A DNA stretch of 64,000 nt from Sphingorhabdus sp. 109 (lineage in GTDB: Bacteria > Pseudomonadota > Alphaproteobacteria > Sphingomonadales > Sphingomonadaceae): positions 2,565,290 to 2,629,289 of the forward strand of contig NZ_LR732707.1 of assembly GCF_902506555.1 (NCBI RefSeq), written 5' to 3'. The notes under the pieces are model-generated. The model saw only the letters and a list, made by a program, of their open reading frames with translations, was not told where the DNA came from and searched no databases. The translations under genes were made by a program, and so were the position numbers. Below, piece after piece: positions 34,550-42,804 of the stretch; the stretch's first letter is position 1, and each line of letters begins with the position of its first letter.

Positions 34550-35364
34550 CTAAAGAAATGCCTTATGCCGAGGTGATCGGGGACCCGATCGCCCAGAGCA
34601 AGTCGCCGCTGATCCACAAATTCTGGCTCGACCGGCTGGATATCAAGGCGGATTATCGGGCCTGCCATGTCACGGCCGACGAACTGCCCGGCTATATCGA
34701 ACAGCGTCGCGCCGATCCGGCCTGGCGGGGATGCAATGTGACCTTGCCGCACAAGATCGCCATGCTCGATCTGGTTGCCGATCCGGGTGGTGTGCGGGAC
34801 AAGATAGGCGCGATGAACACCATAGTCCGGCAGGATGACGGCAGTCTGATGGGGACCAATACCGACGCGGCAGGATTTTTGGCACCGATTGCCGACACTG
34901 ACTGGTCGGGCAAACATGCCGTGGTCATCGGTGCCGGCGGTGCGGCGCGGGCCGTGTTGTTCGCGCTGAAACAGGCCGGCATCGGTGAAATAACCATTGT
35001 GGCGCGCAACGGTCTGAAAGCCACCGGCTTGCTGATGCAGGCCTCGGCCAAGGGCGGGGTGATACCGATGGACGCGCAATTGCCTGCAGCCGATCTGCTG
35101 ATCAACGCAAGCCCGCTCGGTATGACCGGCAAGCCGCCGCTCGAACTGGATCTCGGTCCGCTGCCGGCCGATGCGCTGGTCTATGATCTGGTCTACGCGC
35201 CGCTGAACACCGGTCTGCTGCGCGCGGCCAGGAAGCGGGACCTGGCGGTGGTCGATGGCCTCGATATGCTGATCGGCCAGGCCGCGCTCGCCTTCGAACT
35301 GTTCTTCGGCGCGACGCCGCCAATGGAAGATGACGAAGAATTAAGAAAGCGGCTGATCGCATGA
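34546..35364 (+). CDS. aroE: Shikimate dehydrogenase AroE
   Basis: NADPH-dependent enzyme of 272 residues, shikimate pathway. Substrate site GDPIAQSKSPLIHKFWL and the catalytic Lys in CNVTLPHKIAML are present. The NADP-binding turn is VIGAGGAARAVLFAL, and the C-terminal VDGLDMLIGQAALAFELFFG is typical. ATG overlaps the maf stop and its own stop overlaps coaE. Confidence 0.95.
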   Translation: MTKEMPYAEVIGDPIAQSKSPLIHKFWLDRLDIKADYRACHVTADELPGYIEQRRADPAWRGCNVTLPHKIAMLDLVADPGGVRDKIGAMNTIVRQDDGSLMGTNTDAAGFLAPIADTDWSGKHAVVIGAGGAARAVLFALKQAGIGEITIVARNGLKATGLLMQASAKGGVIPMDAQLPAADLLINASPLGMTGKPPLELDLGPLPADALVYDLVYAPLNTGLLRAARKRDLAVVDGLDMLIGQAALAFELFFGATPPMEDDEELRKRLIA

Positions 35365-35969
35365 CCAACCGGACCCGGCCTTTCATTATCGGACTCACTG
35401 GCTCGATCGGCATGGGCAAATCCACGGTGGCTAAAATGTTCGTCGAAGAGGGCGTGCCATTGTTCGACGCCGATGCTGCCGTGCACGAACTGCAAGGCCC
35501 GGATGGCGCGCTGGTCGAAGAGATCGAAGCGCTGTTTCCTGGCACCACGAACAGCCAAGGCGTCGACCGGCAGAAGCTGGGCGCGGCGGTGCTCGGTGAT
35601 CCGGGCGCGATGCAAAAGCTAGAAAAGCTGATTCATCCGGCCGTGGGCGAGATGCGTATCGCCTTCCTTGAGGAGAACCGGCACCGGCCGCTGATCCTGT
35701 TTGATATTCCGTTGCTGTTTGAGAAATCGGGCGCAGAGGGTGTCGATCATATCGTCGTCGTTTCCGCCGGCGAAGAGCATCAGCGCGATCGCGTTCTGGC
35801 CCGGCCCGGCATGACGGAAGAGCGGTTTGCCCATATCAAGGCATTGCAATTGCCGGACGCGGAAAAGCGGGAAAAGGCCGATTCCGTTATCGATACATCG
35901 CTGCCGCTGGCAGAAACCCGTGAGCAGGTTGGTAAACTTGTTCAAAAACTGAAAGCGGCTCTTGCGTAA
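35361..35969 (+). CDS. coaE: Dephospho-CoA kinase CoaE
   Basis: P-loop kinase of 202 residues, last step of CoA synthesis. The Walker A is GLTGSIGMGKSTVAKMF, followed by VPLFDADAAVHEL, the core LILFDIPLLFEKSG and the lid region LARPGMTEERF. Start overlaps aroE by four bases. A full set of CoA-ester enzymes in region 1 draws on its product, though that is a general remark on metabolism. Confidence 0.94.
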   Translation: MTNRTRPFIIGLTGSIGMGKSTVAKMFVEEGVPLFDADAAVHELQGPDGALVEEIEALFPGTTNSQGVDRQKLGAAVLGDPGAMQKLEKLIHPAVGEMRIAFLEENRHRPLILFDIPLLFEKSGAEGVDHIVVVSAGEEHQRDRVLARPGMTEERFAHIKALQLPDAEKREKADSVIDTSLPLAETREQVGKLVQKLKAALA

Positions 35970-35996
35970 CCCGAAGTTCGGTCCGATATTGGCCTT

Positions 35997-36695
35997 ATGC
36001 GAGAGATAATTTTCGACACCGAAACTACTGGCTTTGATCCTCAAAATGGTGACCGGATGGTAGAAATCGGTTGTATCGAAATGATCAACCGGGTCGAAAC
36101 CGGGCAAAGCTTTCATTGCTATTACAATCCCCAGCGACCGATGCCGAAAGCCGCCGAGGAAGTGCACGGGCTTTCGGATATCTTCCTGTCCGACAAGAAG
36201 CTGTTCTCCGAAGGCGCCGCGGAATTGCTGGATTTCCTGCAGGATTCGAATCTGGTGGCGCATAATGCGCAGTTCGATTTCAAATTTCTCAACGCCGAGC
36301 TGGTCCTGTGCGGCTACAAGCCGATTTCCCAGTTCCGCATGATCGACACATTGGCGATCGCCAAATCCAAGCATCCCGGTGCCAAATTGTCGCTCGATGC
36401 CCTGTGTTCGCGCTACGGCATCGATCGAAGCCACCGGGTGAAACACGGCGCCCTGCTCGATGCGGAATTGCTCACCCAGCTCTATATCGAGCTGACCGGC
36501 GGGCGGCAGATCGGCCTGGGTCTGGCCGAAGAAGAGAAAAAGCATGATTCCGTACGGGATATGCGACCCGCATCACAGCGGGGAGAGCGCAAACAGTTCA
36601 TGGTCGCACGCGAACATTACGCCAGCGATGAAGAACTGGCGCGGCACAAGGTTTTTGTCGAGGGTCTGGAAAACCCTCTTTGGTTAGAGGTCTAG
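35997..36695 (+). CDS. dnaQ: DNA polymerase III epsilon subunit DnaQ
   Basis: Proofreading 3'-5' exonuclease of 232 residues. Exo I motif REIIFDTETTGFDPQNGDRMVEIG holds the catalytic Asp and Glu (FDTETTG), Exo II NLVAHNAQFDFKFL, and Exo III HRVKHGALLDAELL, the His-Asp pair. It lies 27 bp after coaE, giving the origin-proximal operon ppsR-maf-aroE-coaE-dnaQ. Confidence 0.94.
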   Translation: MREIIFDTETTGFDPQNGDRMVEIGCIEMINRVETGQSFHCYYNPQRPMPKAAEEVHGLSDIFLSDKKLFSEGAAELLDFLQDSNLVAHNAQFDFKFLNAELVLCGYKPISQFRMIDTLAIAKSKHPGAKLSLDALCSRYGIDRSHRVKHGALLDAELLTQLYIELTGGRQIGLGLAEEEKKHDSVRDMRPASQRGERKQFMVAREHYASDEELARHKVFVEGLENPLWLEV

Positions 36696-36699
36696 CTGT

Positions 36700-36718
36700 A
36701 CCGCTATTGCGTAGCGGT
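36700..36718 (+). terminator. Hairpin after dnaQ
   Basis: ACCGCTA (36700-36706) and TAGCGGT (36712-36718) pair with a 5-base loop, directly in front of the hpf Shine-Dalgarno. No T-run, so an attenuator or processing site is as likely as a terminator. Confidence 0.4.
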
Positions 36719-36741
36719 TCGGAAGCAAAAGGAGAGTGAAT

Positions 36742-37314
36742 ATGGAAGTTCGTGTTTCAGGACATCAGGTCGACACCGGCGATGCGTTGCAAACCCATGG
36801 CGAGGACCGGATGAACGCGATTGCCGACAAATATTTCCCCAAGGCCATTTCCGCGAATGTTACTGTAAGCAAAGCCCCCCATTCCCATTTCAAATGCGAT
36901 ATCGTGACCCATGTGATGCAGGGCCTGACCCTGAAGTCGGACGCCGAGGCCGGCGATGCTCACCAGGCATTCGATCAGGCCGCCGACAAGATCGAAAAAC
37001 AGTTGCGTCGCTATATGCGCCGGCTGAATGATCATCATGTTCAGGCCCAATATGCGGCAAAGCAGGAAGAAGCGGCCTATCGCGTGTTTGAATCGTTCGA
37101 GGATGAGGAAGAAAGCGAAGTGAATGGCGAATCGCCCGCGATCATCGCCGAAACCAGCACCGATATTCCGGAAGCCAGCGTATCCAACGCGGTTATGATG
37201 ATGGATTTGCGCAATACCAGCGCGCTTTTGTTCAAAAACTCTGGCACTGGCGCCCATAATATGGTTTATCGCCGCTCCGATGGCACAATCGGTTGGGTGG
37301 AACCACATAGCTGA
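36742..37314 (+). CDS. hpf: Ribosome hibernation promoting factor, long form
   Basis: Ribosome-dimerising stress protein of 190 residues from the ATG at 36742, which follows a strong AAGGAGAG. N-terminal S30AE domain MEVRVSGHQVDTGDALQTHG and the basic helix KIEKQLRRYMRRLNDHH. An acidic linker (FEDEEESEVNGE) leads to a C-terminal dimerisation domain with MMDLRNTSALLFKNSGTGAH and VYRRSDGTIGWVEPH. An earlier GTG at 36736 is part of the ribosome site. Next to ptsN, as in rpoN-linked clusters, though rpoN is absent here. Confidence 0.92.
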   Translation: MEVRVSGHQVDTGDALQTHGEDRMNAIADKYFPKAISANVTVSKAPHSHFKCDIVTHVMQGLTLKSDAEAGDAHQAFDQAADKIEKQLRRYMRRLNDHHVQAQYAAKQEEAAYRVFESFEDEEESEVNGESPAIIAETSTDIPEASVSNAVMMMDLRNTSALLFKNSGTGAHNMVYRRSDGTIGWVEPHS

Positions 37315-37443
37315 ACGAGCCGAATCGCCTCTGGCCGGCAGATAGCTGGTCTGTGAGGCGACCGGTCCAGCGCACACCGACCTCGCGATTCATGCGAAGT
37401 CTGCCAAATTGGCTGCGTGTTGCCGGGACAGAAGGAAAGATTC

Positions 37444-37911
37444 ATGACTGATTTGCCCGTTAGACTGGAGCTCGCCGCTGTGCGGGATTGTCAGGATATT
37501 GGCGACAAGAATGATATCCTCCGCACCATCGCCCGTGTCGGACAGGAATGCTATCGGCTTGATGCGGATGCTATCCTGACCGGTCTGGAGGCGCGCGAGG
37601 CCCTCGGATCGACCGGATTCGGTCGGTCGGTCGCGATACCGCATGCGAAATTGCACGGTCTCGATCATTGCATCGGCATTTTTCTCAGACTCGCTGAACC
37701 GATGCCGTTCGACGCGCATGATGGCAAGCCGGTCGATCTGGTCTTCGCGCTGCTGTCGCCGGAAAAAAGCGGTGCCGAGCATCTCAAGGCGCTGGCCGCC
37801 GCATCCCGTTTTCTCCGCGATGACAATATGGTTGCAAAGCTGCGCGGCGCATCGGGACAGGATGCGCTTTATGCGCTTTTGAGCAAACAGCGCGAGCAGC
37901 GGGCGGCCTGA
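37444..37911 (+). CDS. ptsN: PTS IIA-like nitrogen regulatory protein PtsN
   Basis: EIIA-Ntr of 155 residues, a phosphocarrier used for regulation. The phosphorylated His is in SVAIPHAKLHGLDHCIG. Start at 37444 (MTDLPVRLELAAVRDC) is preceded by GAAGGAAAG; a longer frame from 37417 is less likely. The upstream gap of 129 bp holds one long-range inverted pair, TCGCCTC (37325-37331) / GAGGCGA (37365-37371). Confidence 0.9.
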   Translation: MTDLPVRLELAAVRDCQDIGDKNDILRTIARVGQECYRLDADAILTGLEAREALGSTGFGRSVAIPHAKLHGLDHCIGIFLRLAEPMPFDAHDGKPVDLVFALLSPEKSGAEHLKALAAASRFLRDDNMVAKLRGASGQDALYALLSKQREQRAA

Positions 37912-37914
37912 TCC

Positions 37915-38397
37915 TTGGCGCGTAACGATACCCTCGCAGACGACCCACAAGGCGGTGCACAGGAACATTTCCGGGCTCTGGAACGCCTTTATGCGCAAGC
38001 GCCGATCAACCAGTTGTTCCAATCCCGTCTGGAAATCCCGGAAGCCGGTACCGCGCGCATATTGTTTGCGGTGGATGAACGCTATTATCATGCGGCCGGG
38101 GCGGTCCACGGCACATCCTATTTCAAAATGCTCGATGATGCTGCCTTTTATGCGGCCAACAGCCTTGTGTCCGACCGGTTCATCCTGACGACCGCCTTCA
38201 ACCTGCTGTTCACCAAGCCGCTCAAGAGCGGCCCTGTTACGGCTGAAGGCCGTTGGGTCAGCGGGAAGCGGCGGGTGTTCGTCGCGGATGCGCGGCTGAT
38301 CGACAGCGAAGGCGACGAAATTGCCCGCGGTACCGGTACCTTCATGCGCTCGCACATCCCGCTGGCATCTCTGCCCGGGTACAAGAAGGATGATTGA
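37915..38397 (+). CDS. Hotdog-fold PaaI-type thioesterase
   Basis: Protein of 160 residues starting at a TTG three bases after the ptsN stop. Hotdog core: YYHAAGAVHGTSYFKMLDDAAFYAANSLV and ILTTAFNLLFTKPLKSGPV (read in parts), as in PaaI/YbgC-like thioesterases. The family Asp/Glu is likely the D in MLDDA. It overlaps the DUF1491 gene by eight bases. Substrate unknown. Confidence 0.85.
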   Translation: MARNDTLADDPQGGAQEHFRALERLYAQAPINQLFQSRLEIPEAGTARILFAVDERYYHAAGAVHGTSYFKMLDDAAFYAANSLVSDRFILTTAFNLLFTKPLKSGPVTAEGRWVSGKRRVFVADARLIDSEGDEIARGTGTFMRSHIPLASLPGYKKDD

Positions 38398-38728
38398 ACC
38401 GCGGCTTTCCGCGGAAATGAAGGTCCAGACGCTTCTCAGGCTGGCTAGCCAGCAAGGCGGTTTCGGTGCGGTGCTGAAAAAAGGGGACCGGATTTCCGGC
38501 TCCATCCTGATCCAATGCGTGGAAAAGGGCGAAAACCCTAGGCTGCTGGAGAATATGCCAAGCCTGAATGGTGCACCGAATTGGCAGCGCATATGGCCGC
38601 AAGATACTGATAATAATAAGGAATTATCGGAATATATTGCACAGAGATTCCGCTTTGATCCCGATATGTGGTTAATTGAACTGGATATCCCGGATGGGGA
38701 ACGGCTCATCGTCCAATTGGGGCAGTAA
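38390..38728 (+). CDS. DUF1491 family protein
   Basis: Protein of 112 residues: MIEPRLSAEMKVQTLLRLAS, the Gly-rich QGGFGAVLKKGDRISGSILI and FDPDMWLIELDIPDGERLI. The pattern is that of DUF1491, a conserved alphaproteobacterial family of unknown function. Start overlaps the thioesterase. Confidence 0.82.
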   Translation: MIEPRLSAEMKVQTLLRLASQQGGFGAVLKKGDRISGSILIQCVEKGENPRLLENMPSLNGAPNWQRIWPQDTDNNKELSEYIAQRFRFDPDMWLIELDIPDGERLIVQLGQ

Positions 38729-38932
38729 ACTTGACTTTATCTCTCAAAACCATATTTGGCGCTCAACTTTGATGCGCAGGTTGCCGCTCGTTTGTCGAAA
38801 TGACAGGCGGTAAACACGCAGACGGGGAGAACAGAAATGGACCGTGGTTTAATGTTTTTGGGTCCATTTTCGGCAGTCCGGACGGGTTTTGTCCTGATTG
38901 GCTCTGGTCTCACCGCATAACAAAACAGGTTT

Positions 38933-39640
38933 ATGAAAAAAATTTTTCGTGCCACGAGCGTGTTATCGCTCGCACTTACTGTTGTCGTGGCATTGTCCGT
39001 GACAGATGCGTCTTTTGCTCTGGAAGCAAATGATGAAATTCCTGAATCCGAAATATTCGTTGATCCGGCCCTGCTGGAAGAAGATGAATCCGATCAGGCT
39101 ATTATCTTTGGCGAACAGCAGGAAATTGTCGCCGAAATTCCCCAGGATGTCATAGAGTCGGACAAGATTGCCAATGGCGAAGTGGAAGCCGGTGATCAGG
39201 CGACCAGCGAATTCGTCAATGACGGCGCACAGACGTTGCGCCAGCTCGTCCGCCAGCAATCGGTGGCCGGCACGCTGGATGAGGAAATGCACTGCCTTGC
39301 CGGTACCGTCTATTTCGAATCCAAAAGCGAATCGCTGAAAGGACAGCTGGCCGTAGCCCGTGTTGTCTTGGCACGTGTCGCTTCGCCCCGCTTCCCGGAT
39401 ACGATCTGTGGTGTGGTTTATCAGCGCAGCCAGTTTTCCTTTGTTCGCGGTGGCAAGATGCCCCGCATCAACAAGGGACATCGTCAATGGCGCAACGCTG
39501 TGGCAATCGCGAAAATCGCTATGAACGACGGCTGGGAGAGCTCGGTCGAAGGCGCTTTGTTCTTTCACGCCCGATATGTTTCGCCGGGTTGGCGCCTCAA
39601 GCGGCTGGCCACGATAGATAATCATATTTTCTATCAATAG
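38933..39640 (+). CDS. Secreted SleB-type cell wall hydrolase
   Basis: Exported protein of 235 residues. Signal peptide about 1-30 (MKKIFRATSVLSLALTVVVA, then LSVTDASFA), an acidic linker, and a C-terminal Hydrolase_2 domain: EMHCLAGTVYFESKSESLKG with the likely catalytic Glu, followed by YQRSQFSFVRGGKMP and GALFFHARYVSPGW. These domains act as peptidoglycan lytic transglycosylases. Followed by a strong terminator. The preceding 204 bp (38729-38932) show no clear promoter. Confidence 0.88.
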   Translation: MKKIFRATSVLSLALTVVVALSVTDASFALEANDEIPESEIFVDPALLEEDESDQAIIFGEQQEIVAEIPQDVIESDKIANGEVEAGDQATSEFVNDGAQTLRQLVRQQSVAGTLDEEMHCLAGTVYFESKSESLKGQLAVARVVLARVASPRFPDTICGVVYQRSQFSFVRGGKMPRINKGHRQWRNAVAIAKIAMNDGWESSVEGALFFHARYVSPGWRLKRLATIDNHIFYQ

Positions 39641-39665
39641 ACATTCCGGCAGACTGCGAATTCAT

Positions 39666-39700
39666 AAAGGCTCCCGCACGGGGCCTTTATTTTGTTCTTT
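39666..39700 (+). terminator. Intrinsic terminator after the cell wall hydrolase
   Basis: AAAGGCTCC (39666-39674), loop CGCAC, GGGGCCTTT (39680-39688), then ATTTTGTTCTTTTT. Nine-base stem with one G-T pair and a long T-rich tail. Confidence 0.85.
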
Positions 39701-39720
39701 TTATGTTCTAACCAGATCCG

Positions 39721-40239
39721 ATGACGTCCATGGATGATTCTTCCGGCTTGCTGGTGCCGAGTGACCCGTTGACCGGCGCGCAGGCGGTTGCCCGCGGCGT
39801 CGCCCGGATGTTCCTGCGGCATGATATCATGGTGCTGCCGGAAGTCAGTCTGCGAAACCGGCGCCGTGCGGACCTGATGGGTATTGATGCCAAGGGACAG
39901 ATTGTCATTGTCGAGATCAAGGTGGCGAGGAGCGATCTTCTGGGTGATAGCAAATGGACCGAATATCTGGATTATTGTGACCGGTTCTACTGGGCCTTGC
40001 CGGCCGGTTTTGATGCCACGCCGGTCGAGGGGCCCGATTTTCTGCCCGACCGCACGGGATTGATCATTGCCGATGCCTATGATGCGGAAATGGTGCGGCC
40101 AGCGGCGACCAAGGCTCTGGCACCGGCGCGCCGCAAGACCGAAACGATGCGGTTGGCCCGCCGCGCGATGCAGCGCTCAGCGGTCGCCGATGGCTGGATC
40201 AGTCCGGTCCGCAGTCAGCACGAACCGGGCGGCTATTGA
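39721..40239 (+). CDS. mmcB: MmcB family DNA repair protein
   Basis: Protein of 172 residues with a restriction-endonuclease-like core: SLRNRRRADLMGIDAKGQIV and IVEIKVARSDLLGDSKWTEY, the D-x(n)-ExK arrangement (D in RRADLMG, E and K in VEIKVA). In Caulobacter MmcB is an SOS-induced repair factor needed against mitomycin C. Start could also be the ATG at 39730. It converges with the ankyrin gene. Confidence 0.88.
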   Translation: MTSMDDSSGLLVPSDPLTGAQAVARGVARMFLRHDIMVLPEVSLRNRRRADLMGIDAKGQIVIVEIKVARSDLLGDSKWTEYLDYCDRFYWALPAGFDATPVEGPDFLPDRTGLIIADAYDAEMVRPAATKALAPARRKTETMRLARRAMQRSAVADGWISPVRSQHEPGGY

Positions 40240-40246
40240 GCGCCGG

Positions 40247-40900
40247 CTAGCCTTCCGGTCCGAAGAACCGGCCTTCTGTTTCCGGCTTCCTGTTCGCATC
40301 CGCTTTTTCAATTTCGGCCAATATGGCGGCGCTGCGGCGATCCTGACTGGCATAATCGCGAGCCGATTTTCCGGCGAGTGAATCGGTGTGGTCCGGGTCG
40401 GCCCCATTGGCGAGAAGCAGACGAACCAGTTCACTATCACGAAGCTGGACCGCCCGGATAAGCGCAGTTTCTCCTTGCCGGTTCGGCTCATCCACTTTCG
40501 CCCTCTTGGCCAGCAGGGTCCGGACCCCGTCGACGAAGCGCAACTGGGTGGCCAGCATCAGCGGCGTGACCCCCTCTTTGTCGGCAATATTGGGATTGGC
40601 GCCTTTCTGCAGCAGGAAACCCACCCAGACATTGTCGCGACGGGCCACAACGATGTGCAGAGCCGTTTCTCCGGATGAGCGATCGCGGGTGTTGACGATA
40701 ACGGATCCCGGCTGGCTAAGGAATTTTGTCGCCTCCTCGCCATCCCTGTCTTTCACTGCTTTGAGAAAATTATAGCTGTCCGAAAACTGGGCGGCGGCCG
40801 GAGCGGCAATCGAGAATGCGGCCACGGTCATCAGTGCCAGTTGCGCAATTCTGACCAAAGCGGCGCACGAGCGAGTGACCAATGATATTTTTCTGAACAT
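40247..40900 (-). CDS. Secreted ankyrin repeat protein
   Basis: About 217 residues with signal peptide (MFRKISLVTRSCAALVRIAQ then LALMTVAAFSIAAPAAAQ). Four to five ankyrin repeats follow, with the typical GETALHIVVARRDNVWVGFL, GVTPLMLATQLRFVDGVRTL, GETALIRAVQLRDSELVRLL strings. Start at 40900 gives the signal peptide; a longer frame from 40945 would disturb it. Periplasmic ankyrin proteins of this kind have been linked to oxidative-stress protection, but no partner is visible. Confidence 0.85.
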   Translation of the reverse strand: MFRKISLVTRSCAALVRIAQLALMTVAAFSIAAPAAAQFSDSYNFLKAVKDRDGEEATKFLSQPGSVIVNTRDRSSGETALHIVVARRDNVWVGFLLQKGANPNIADKEGVTPLMLATQLRFVDGVRTLLAKRAKVDEPNRQGETALIRAVQLRDSELVRLLLANGADPDHTDSLAGKSARDYASQDRRSAAILAEIEKADANRKPETEGRFFGPEG

Positions 40901-40995
40901 GATAAGCCCCGTTTTACTGACCGCCGCCTGTTGGTACCGGTCCACTGCAATTGCTGTCGATCAATTATCTGTTGAAATTGCGTCCCTAGCAGACC

Positions 40996-41628
40996 ATGTC
41001 TGGCCCCGTAATGAACAATATCAACAATGTCGCAAAAATGATCCTCGCCACAGGATTACTGACACTTCTGGCCGCCTGCAACCCTGCGTCTGACGGAGGC
41101 GGGCGCGAGGGCGCAGAGCCGCCGCTTGCCGGAGCCGATATTGGCGGGTCCTTCACGCTGACCAACCAGGACGGCGGTATAACGTCGGAAGAGGAGTTCA
41201 AGGGCCAGTATCGGATCATCTATTTCGGCTATAGCTATTGCCCTGATGTCTGCCCGGTCGATCTTGCCAATATCATGCTGGGATTGAAACAGGCCGAAAA
41301 GAAGGATCCGGCGCTGGCCGAGAAAATCCAGCCTATTTTCATCTCTGTCGACCCCGGCCGCGATACGCCGGCCGTCCTCAAACAATATGTATCCGCATTT
41401 CATCCCCGGCTCATCGGTCTCACCGGCACCCCCGAGGATATTGCGACAGTCGCGAAAAAATATCTGATTCTTTATGATATCCGCGATGACGAGAGTTCCA
41501 GTGAATATCTCGTCGATCACAGTCGCCAGGCCTATCTGTTCGGCCCCGATGGAGAGCCGCTGGCGCTGCTGCCCTTTGACGGTACGCCGCAGCAGGTTGC
41601 GGACGAAATAGCCCGATGGGTGCGCTAG
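40996..41628 (+). CDS. SCO1/SenC family lipoprotein
   Basis: Thioredoxin-like copper chaperone for cytochrome oxidase assembly, 210 residues. A lipobox LLTLLAAC (C28 from this start) follows a short signal peptide; ATG 41011 is an equally good start. The copper ligands are C82 and C86 in YCPDVCP, plus the His in VDHSRQAYLFGPDG. It overlaps the YcgN-type gene by 13 bases. No oxidase genes are near. Confidence 0.92.
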   Translation: MSGPVMNNINNVAKMILATGLLTLLAACNPASDGGGREGAEPPLAGADIGGSFTLTNQDGGITSEEEFKGQYRIIYFGYSYCPDVCPVDLANIMLGLKQAEKKDPALAEKIQPIFISVDPGRDTPAVLKQYVSAFHPRLIGLTGTPEDIATVAKKYLILYDIRDDESSSEYLVDHSRQAYLFGPDGEPLALLPFDGTPQQVADEIARWVR

Positions 41629-42062
41629 GCGCCGATCGGCCGTTCTGGGAAGCGCCGCTCGAAAAGCTGGATCGCGGCCAGTGGGAGGCCCTGTGTGACG
41701 GCTGCGGCAAATGTTGTTTGCTGAAGGCCGAGGATGAGGATGACGGCCAGATATATATGACCAATATCGCCTGCAAGCTGCTCGATCTCCAGAGCGCCCA
41801 GTGCAGCGATTATCGCCATCGCAAGTTTCACGTACCCGATTGCGTCCGGCTGACCCGCAACAAACTGGAAGAATTTGACTGGTTGCCCGACAGCTGTGCC
41901 TATAAATTGCGGGCCAAAGGGCTCCCTTTGCCGCAATGGCATTATCTGGTCTCCGGTGATCGAGAAACGATTCACGCGGCGGGACAGTCGATCCGGGGCA
42001 AGGTCATCCCCGAGAGCAAGGCCGGGCCGCTCGAGCAACATATTCTCGATGCGCCTTTCTAA
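41616..42062 (+). CDS. YcgN-type cysteine cluster protein (UPF0260)
   Basis: Protein of 148 residues rich in paired cysteines: ALCDGCGKCCLLKAEDEDDG, ACKLLDLQSAQCSDYRHR and VPDCVRLTR, followed by SCAYKLRAKG and LPQWHYLVSGDRETIH. The family is predicted to bind a metal or iron-sulfur cluster; the function is unknown. It overlaps both neighbours. Confidence 0.85.
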   Translation: MGALGADRPFWEAPLEKLDRGQWEALCDGCGKCCLLKAEDEDDGQIYMTNIACKLLDLQSAQCSDYRHRKFHVPDCVRLTRNKLEEFDWLPDSCAYKLRAKGLPLPQWHYLVSGDRETIHAAGQSIRGKVIPESKAGPLEQHILDAPF

Positions 42063-42795
42063 TCCATCGCCGCCCGAATCGCTCGTCATCAACCTCGGAG
42101 GGGTCAGCTATCCGCTCCAGCTGCGGCGGTCAAAGCAGGCCCGGTCGATCTTCGTATCGGCCGATACGGTCAAGGGTGTTGTCCGCCTGACCCTGCCGCC
42201 CGGTGCATCGGAACGGCTGGCGATTCGCTTTGCACGGTCAAAATCCGACTGGCTCAGCGCCTGCTTTGCTGAAGCCATTCCCGCAGTTCCGGTCGAGAAC
42301 GGTAGCCAGATCGCGTTTCTGGGCGAACCCCATGTCATCAGATGGTCACCGGATTTTCCCCGGGCTCCGCAGATCGTCGACGCTGAAATCCGGCTGGGCG
42401 GACCGGCGGAACATGTCGAGGCCCGAATTTTGCGCTGGCTCAAGGCCCAGGCCCGCATGATATATGCCGACGATCTGCAATTCTATTGTGACCGGGCCGG
42501 AACCGAATTGCCGCAACTGGCCGTCGGTGACGCGCGCCGCCGCTGGGGCAGCTGCTCGGCGCGCAAGTCGATTCGCTTGAGCTGGCGGCTGGTCATGGCA
42601 CCCCCGCATGTCCGCCGGTCGGTGGTGGCGCATGAAGTGGCCCATCTCATCCATATGGATCACAGCCAGCGATTCTATACCCTGCTCGACCGGATATTCG
42701 AATCAGATCGCCGCAGCGCCGATCGCTGGCTCAAGAACCATGGCCGTGGCCTGCACATGGTGGGCGCGGAAAGGCAGTCCCCGCCGGTCGGCTGA
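42049..42795 (+). CDS. YgjP-like (DUF45) zinc metallopeptidase
   Basis: About 248 residues. The zinc motif HExxH is in RRSVVAHEVAHLIHMDHSQR, with the third ligand in DHSQRFY, and the conserved RRRWGSCSARKSIRLSWRLV precedes it, the normal DUF45 layout. Start at 42049 overlaps the YcgN-type gene by 14 bases; a longer frame has no family sequence. Cytoplasmic, substrate unknown. Confidence 0.87.
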   Translation: MRLSNPSPPESLVINLGGVSYPLQLRRSKQARSIFVSADTVKGVVRLTLPPGASERLAIRFARSKSDWLSACFAEAIPAVPVENGSQIAFLGEPHVIRWSPDFPRAPQIVDAEIRLGGPAEHVEARILRWLKAQARMIYADDLQFYCDRAGTELPQLAVGDARRRWGSCSARKSIRLSWRLVMAPPHVRRSVVAHEVAHLIHMDHSQRFYTLLDRIFESDRRSADRWLKNHGRGLHMVGAERQSPPVG

Positions 42796-42804
42796 AGCGG
42801 ATCG